A stretch of DNA of 64,000 bases from Acidaminobacter sp. (GTDB lineage: Bacteria; Bacillota_A; Clostridia; Peptostreptococcales; Acidaminobacteraceae). Below are positions 61,680 through 64,000 of the stretch, in pieces. The notes under the pieces are model-generated. The model was not told the origin of the DNA and did no database searches. It worked only from the letters and a program-made list of their open reading frames with translations. A program made the position numbers and the translations under genes. Each line of letters starts with the position of its first letter. The first letter of the stretch is position 1. Location: NCBI GenBank assembly GCA_009881125.1, contig WXFH01000017.1:9028-73027 (forward strand), read 5' to 3'.

Positions 61680-61742
61680 AGCCAGGTCCTTTGGAGTTAT
61701 GGGCAACGTCAATTCGCCTTAAACTTCGGGACCTGGCTTTTT
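61680..61742 (+). terminator. Terminator after the second NCS2 permease
   Basis: AGCCAGGTCC and GGACCTGGCT are a perfect outer stem with a 39-base interior, followed by TTTTTC. Confidence 0.8.
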
Positions 61743-61925
61743 CGTGCCTTGAAGTGCTTCAGATGCAGCGGGGCAACATTCCGTATAATAATGTAATAAT
61801 TACAGATTATTAATATTTTTTATGGGTAAATAAGTCTTGATCAACAAATTCTATGGCCGACTAGTCTGGCCAGGATCTTTTTGCACTGATGTTTTTTATA
61901 AAACTGCGAAAGGGGAGATGTAACA

Positions 61926-62642
61926 GTGCCAACACCATTCAAAGCCGGATGCCAAAGACCTTCCGGCACTTCACTTGCACCAGCCGCAGAGGAAACAAAA
62001 ATAACGGAATTGGAGAAAAAGGAGGCCAAGCAATCTATGATTAAAGTCGGCGCACCTGCACCGGATTTCGAGTTGCCAGGATACTTAAATGGTCAGTTTT
62101 CAAATTATAAGCTCTCAGAATATAAAGGTAAATGGGTGTTTGTTTGCTTTTATCCGGGCGACTTTACATTTGTCTGAGCGACTGAAGTGTCAGCGGTCGC
62201 TGACGAATTCCCAGAGCTTCAGAAGCTTGGCGTAGAAGTCCTGTCCATCAGTGTCGACAGCGTCTTCGTCCACAAAATGTGGGAAGACCATGAGTTGTCT
62301 AAAATGGTTGAGGGCGGGATCCCATATCCAATGCTCTCAGATCAAAACGGCAATGTCGGACGCCTCTATGGTGTTTACAATGAGGATGCCGGCGTTCAAA
62401 TGCGCGGACGCTTCATCATTGACCCGGATGGCATTGTACAGGCTTATGAAGTCATGACGCCTCCGGTTGGCAGAAATGTCGCAGAATCCCGCCGTCAGAT
62501 TCAAGCCTTCCAGCTTGTCAGAGCTTCAAAAGGCACAGAAGCAACACCAGCCGGCTGGCAGCCAGGCAGAGCTACCCTCAAGCCGGGTCCGGATCTTGTG
62601 GGCAACGTCTGGAAAGTTTGGAAAGTCGAAGAGGGCAAGTAG
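61926..62642 (+). CDS. prxU: Selenocysteine-containing peroxiredoxin (in-frame UGA)
   Basis: The frame runs from GTG 61926 to 62642 through one TGA at 62175-62177. The translation on both sides is one AhpC/TSA protein: APAPDFELPGYLNGQFSNYK, FVCFYPGDFTFV-U-ATEVSAVADEFPEL, then YGVYNEDAGVQMRGRFIIDP and PAGWQPGRATL. The TGA falls exactly where the peroxidatic Cys of FTFVCPTE sits, giving Sec84, or Sec47 from the internal ATG at 62037 (GGAGG 11 bases ahead). The position typical of the family's resolving Cys is Thr (EATPAGW). Only C9 (in a 37-residue N-terminal extension) and C74 remain. It reduces peroxides, with reductant unknown. Confidence 0.88.
62172..62204 (+). promoter_or_regulatory. Putative bacterial SECIS hairpin at the UGA codon
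   Basis: GTC-(UG)-AGCGAC faces GTCGCT-GAC: a 9-bp stem with a two-base bulge that is part of the UGA, and an inner UGA/UCA stem capped by AGUG (62186-62189). It begins at the UGA, where SelB-dependent recoding elements lie. The loop is nearer the UGA than in the E. coli fdhF element, so the fold is provisional. Confidence 0.55.
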
Positions 62643-62700
62643 GACTTTGTGACGCTTTGAGTTATCTGCAGCTCTTTTGCACCTGTGGCTATACAAGTGA

Positions 62701-62734
62701 AAAATCCCCGAGGCGATGTGCTTCGGGGATTTTT
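62701..62734 (+). terminator. Terminator after the peroxiredoxin gene
   Basis: AAAATCCCCGA and TCGGGGATTTTT pair perfectly around GGCGATGTGCT. T-rich end. Confidence 0.9.
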
Positions 62735-62846
62735 GTTTGGAGAAATTATAAGAGGCCTCAATGACTGCAGTCCTCTTGGCTTGTGGCTTGTGGCTTGTCG
62801 CAGTCAACTTCAGGTTGGGGAGGGACACTTATATTTTTGTTACACA

Positions 62847-62888
62847 AAATAAAAGGTCCGCTGCAGAAGATCTCTCATGCAGCGGACC
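62847..62888 (-). terminator. lexA terminator
   Basis: On the minus strand GGTCCGCTGCA and TGCAGCGGACC pair perfectly, followed by TTTTATTTTG. It ends lexA. Confidence 0.9.
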
Positions 62889-62911
62889 ACTTGGTTTGCC
62901 TGAATGTCTAA

Positions 62912-63574
62912 TTACATTTTCCTAAAAACGCCTTTGACGACCCCAAGAATGGACACTTCGTCGACAATAATAGGCTCCATAGCCGGATTCTCAGGCTGGA
63001 GGCGATAATTTCTCTTTTGCTTATAAAAGGTTTTGACAGTAGCGCTGTCGTCAATCAATGCCACCACGATGCTGCCGTTTGCCGCATCCTGCTGTTGTTT
63101 GACGAGCACGTAATCCCGGTCGAAAATTCCGGCGTCGATCATGCTTTCCCCTTGAATCTGCAGCATAAAATAGTCGCCTTCAGATATGAACGATGAGGGG
63201 ATAGGGAAGCGATCCTCAATATTTTCAACGGCTAGAATTGGTTTACCAGCGGTAACCTGCCCAACTACCGGTACAAATGCGGTGTGACGCTGTAAATCCA
63301 TGATTTGCTGCGCGCTGACTTCCGCAGCAGATCCATTTTCTTTGTTTCGATTGTCATGATCCTCGACAATAGTTATGGCGCGGGGCTTGGTTGGATCTCT
63401 ACGAATCATGCCCATTTTTTCAAGATCCCCAAGATAACCATGAACTGTCGAAGGGGATTTCAGATTGACCGCTTCACATATTTCACGGACTGAAGGCGGA
63501 TATCCTTTGGCCTTGATCTCTTGCCGTATAAAATCATATACAGCACGTCTGCGCGGCGACATGGAATTTTTCAC
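62912..63574 (-). CDS. lexA: SOS repressor LexA
   Basis: This 220-residue protein uses a GTG start at 63574, eight bases after GGAGG; a longer reading to 63640 lacks a ribosome site. Winged [23 protein letters not shown] and [20 protein letters not shown]. Self-cleavage site A109-G110 (QVTAGKPI), catalytic S144 (GESMIDAG) and K181 (ATVKTFYK). It represses DNA-damage genes until RecA-stimulated cleavage. A box overlapping its own -35 suggests autoregulation. Confidence 0.95.
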   Translation of the reverse strand: MKNSMSPRRRAVYDFIRQEIKAKGYPPSVREICEAVNLKSPSTVHGYLGDLEKMGMIRRDPTKPRAITIVEDHDNRNKENGSAAEVSAQQIMDLQRHTAFVPVVGQVTAGKPILAVENIEDRFPIPSSFISEGDYFMLQIQGESMIDAGIFDRDYVLVKQQQDAANGSIVVALIDDSATVKTFYKQKRNYRLQPENPAMEPIIVDEVSILGVVKGVFRKM

Positions 63575-63601
63575 TTCAAGTCCCTCCATTCCCGTTAATT
63601 T

Positions 63602-63646
63602 ATAACAAGTATAACACAGCAATTGTAAAAATTCAAACATTAGTTC
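63602..63646 (-). promoter_or_regulatory. lexA promoter with overlapping SOS-like box
   Basis: On the minus strand GAAC-TAAT-GTTT (63635-63646) is one base from the Firmicute SOS core GAAC-N4-GTTC. It overlaps TTGAAT, which is 17 bases from TATACT. The start codon is about 30-40 bases downstream of the -10. Autoregulation by LexA is the expected use. Confidence 0.65.
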
Positions 63647-63844
63647 TGTTTTTTATAAGTGTGGCGAGAACACCCGTGACTTCAGTCATTGGATGAATCG
63701 CTCATCCGTATTCGGTTTAAGTCATGATTAAGACAATATGAGTCTTGTCTGCATCCTTCATCATTAATCCATTTTTTGCGATATGGCAACAAGGGTGGTA
63801 ATGAAAATACAATGAAATGACTAAATATTTTTCTTGATTTTCCC

Positions 63845-63872
63845 TTGATAAAGAACAAGTGTTTGGTATAAT
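63845..63872 (+). promoter_or_regulatory. Sigma-A promoter at the window end
   Basis: TTGATA (63845-63850), 16 bases, TATAAT (63867-63872). It drives the structured RNA at 63880-64000 and anything beyond the window. Confidence 0.65.
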
Positions 63873-63879
63873 GATAGCA

Positions 63880-64000
63880 GGAGATTAAATTGAATCTGCG
63901 GAACGTCCTTCAATCACTTAAAATCAACGACTGTCGGTAGGGTAATGAAATAAGATGCCTGCCGCTTTTGATAGGTTTTAGTGATTTTTTTGTTTTTTGT
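63880..64000 (+). ncRNA. Structured leader or small RNA, unassigned class, cut by window end
   Basis: AATCACTTAAAA (63912-63923) faces TTTTAGTGATT (63976-63986), an 11-bp stem with a one-base bulge, enclosing CGGTAGG/CCTGCCG (63935-63941 and 63958-63964). A run of TTTTTTTGTTTTTTG follows to the end. It begins about 10 bases after a good promoter. It could be a small RNA with its terminator, or a leader for a gene beyond 64000. No ribosome site or frame is visible. Confidence 0.5.

Noticed and set aside
61926..62177. Two separate short ORFs (83 codons, then 151 codons) at the peroxiredoxin locus
   Set aside because: Both halves are in the same frame and together make one peroxiredoxin; the TGA sits exactly at the catalytic residue.
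62178..62642. Pseudogene by nonsense mutation
   Set aside because: The only stop is TGA at the peroxidatic position, the reading frame and family motifs are intact on both sides, and a hairpin follows.
1..64000. tRNA or rRNA genes
   Set aside because: No cloverleaf T-loop pattern or rRNA-like block was noticed on either strand by eye; a tRNAscan run would settle it.

Overview
The window looks like chromosome from an anaerobic, amino-acid-fermenting Firmicute of class Clostridia, with a GC content near 50 % by eye. Four things point this way: the conserved clostridial run efp - asp23 - nusB - xseAB - ispA - dxs - tlyA - argR - recN - spo0A - xerD - deoB - punA - pdp; a master sporulation regulator (Spo0A); a four-subunit 2-oxoacid:ferredoxin oxidoreductase next to an anaerobe-type gene set; and a peroxiredoxin whose peroxidatic residue is encoded by an in-frame UGA, which implies a selenocysteine-decoding host. 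An Acidaminobacter/Eubacterium-like lineage is a guess from these traits. No rRNA, tRNA, phage, IS transposase or CRISPR array was seen.

Layout. 1-6.2 kb: a YitT-type membrane protein (cut by the window edge) divergent from a MerR regulator, NADP-type glutamate dehydrogenase, a lipoprotein, an MFS exporter, a DUF5658 membrane protein and a 33-residue membrane microprotein. 6.5-25.1 kb: a long housekeeping run on the plus strand covering peptidase, EF-P, Asp23, NusB, exonuclease VII, isoprenoid synthesis (IspA, Dxs), TlyA, ArgR, RecN, Spo0A, XerD and nucleoside salvage (DeoB, PunA, Pdp). 25.2-36 kb: an accessory stretch with a diiron protein, a SHOCT peptide, a two-component pair made of an NMT1/THI5-like sensor kinase and a REC-DUF2294 regulator, an NCS2 purine permease behind a leader with an intrinsic terminator, and two paralogous secreted subtilases. 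36.2-41.2 kb: a tRNA nucleotidyltransferase-ScpA fusion, ScpB, RluB, a GNAT protein and SurE. 41.5-48.8 kb: the 2-oxoacid:ferredoxin oxidoreductase operon (D-A-B-C), an RpiR regulator, then cmk - plsC - ispH - S1. 49-60 kb: a GPH sugar transporter, then miaB - mutS - mutL - miaA - hfq - ynbB. 60-64 kb: a second NCS2 permease with its own attenuator-like leader, the selenoprotein peroxiredoxin, LexA with an SOS-like box, and a structured leader or small RNA cut by the window end.

The most distinctive signal is repeat structure running through the whole window. (1) A short element with core GCCGATGGT forms the arms of several intergenic terminator hairpins and also lies inside many coding sequences. 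In the coding copies it nearly always reads Ala-Asp-Gly or, on the other strand, Pro-Ser-Ala, and it usually falls in linkers or extra insertions (cmk, ispH, miaB, mutL, spo0A, ynbB, permease tail, ScpA tail). This resembles in-frame palindromic elements such as those of Rickettsia. (2) Arrays of a 24-nt unit around the palindrome GTGTCAGACAC occur at several intergenic sites, often after a CTCTGGCACCG head, and one array sits inside mutL, where it encodes an 80-residue Thr/Ser/Asp-rich linker.

Other points of interest are the selenocysteine peroxiredoxin, which lacks the resolving cysteine; the nucleotidyltransferase-ScpA fusion; a XerD that lacks the usual beta-hairpin catalytic lysine; and the absence of nadK and spoIVB from their usual places in the recN-spo0A cluster.
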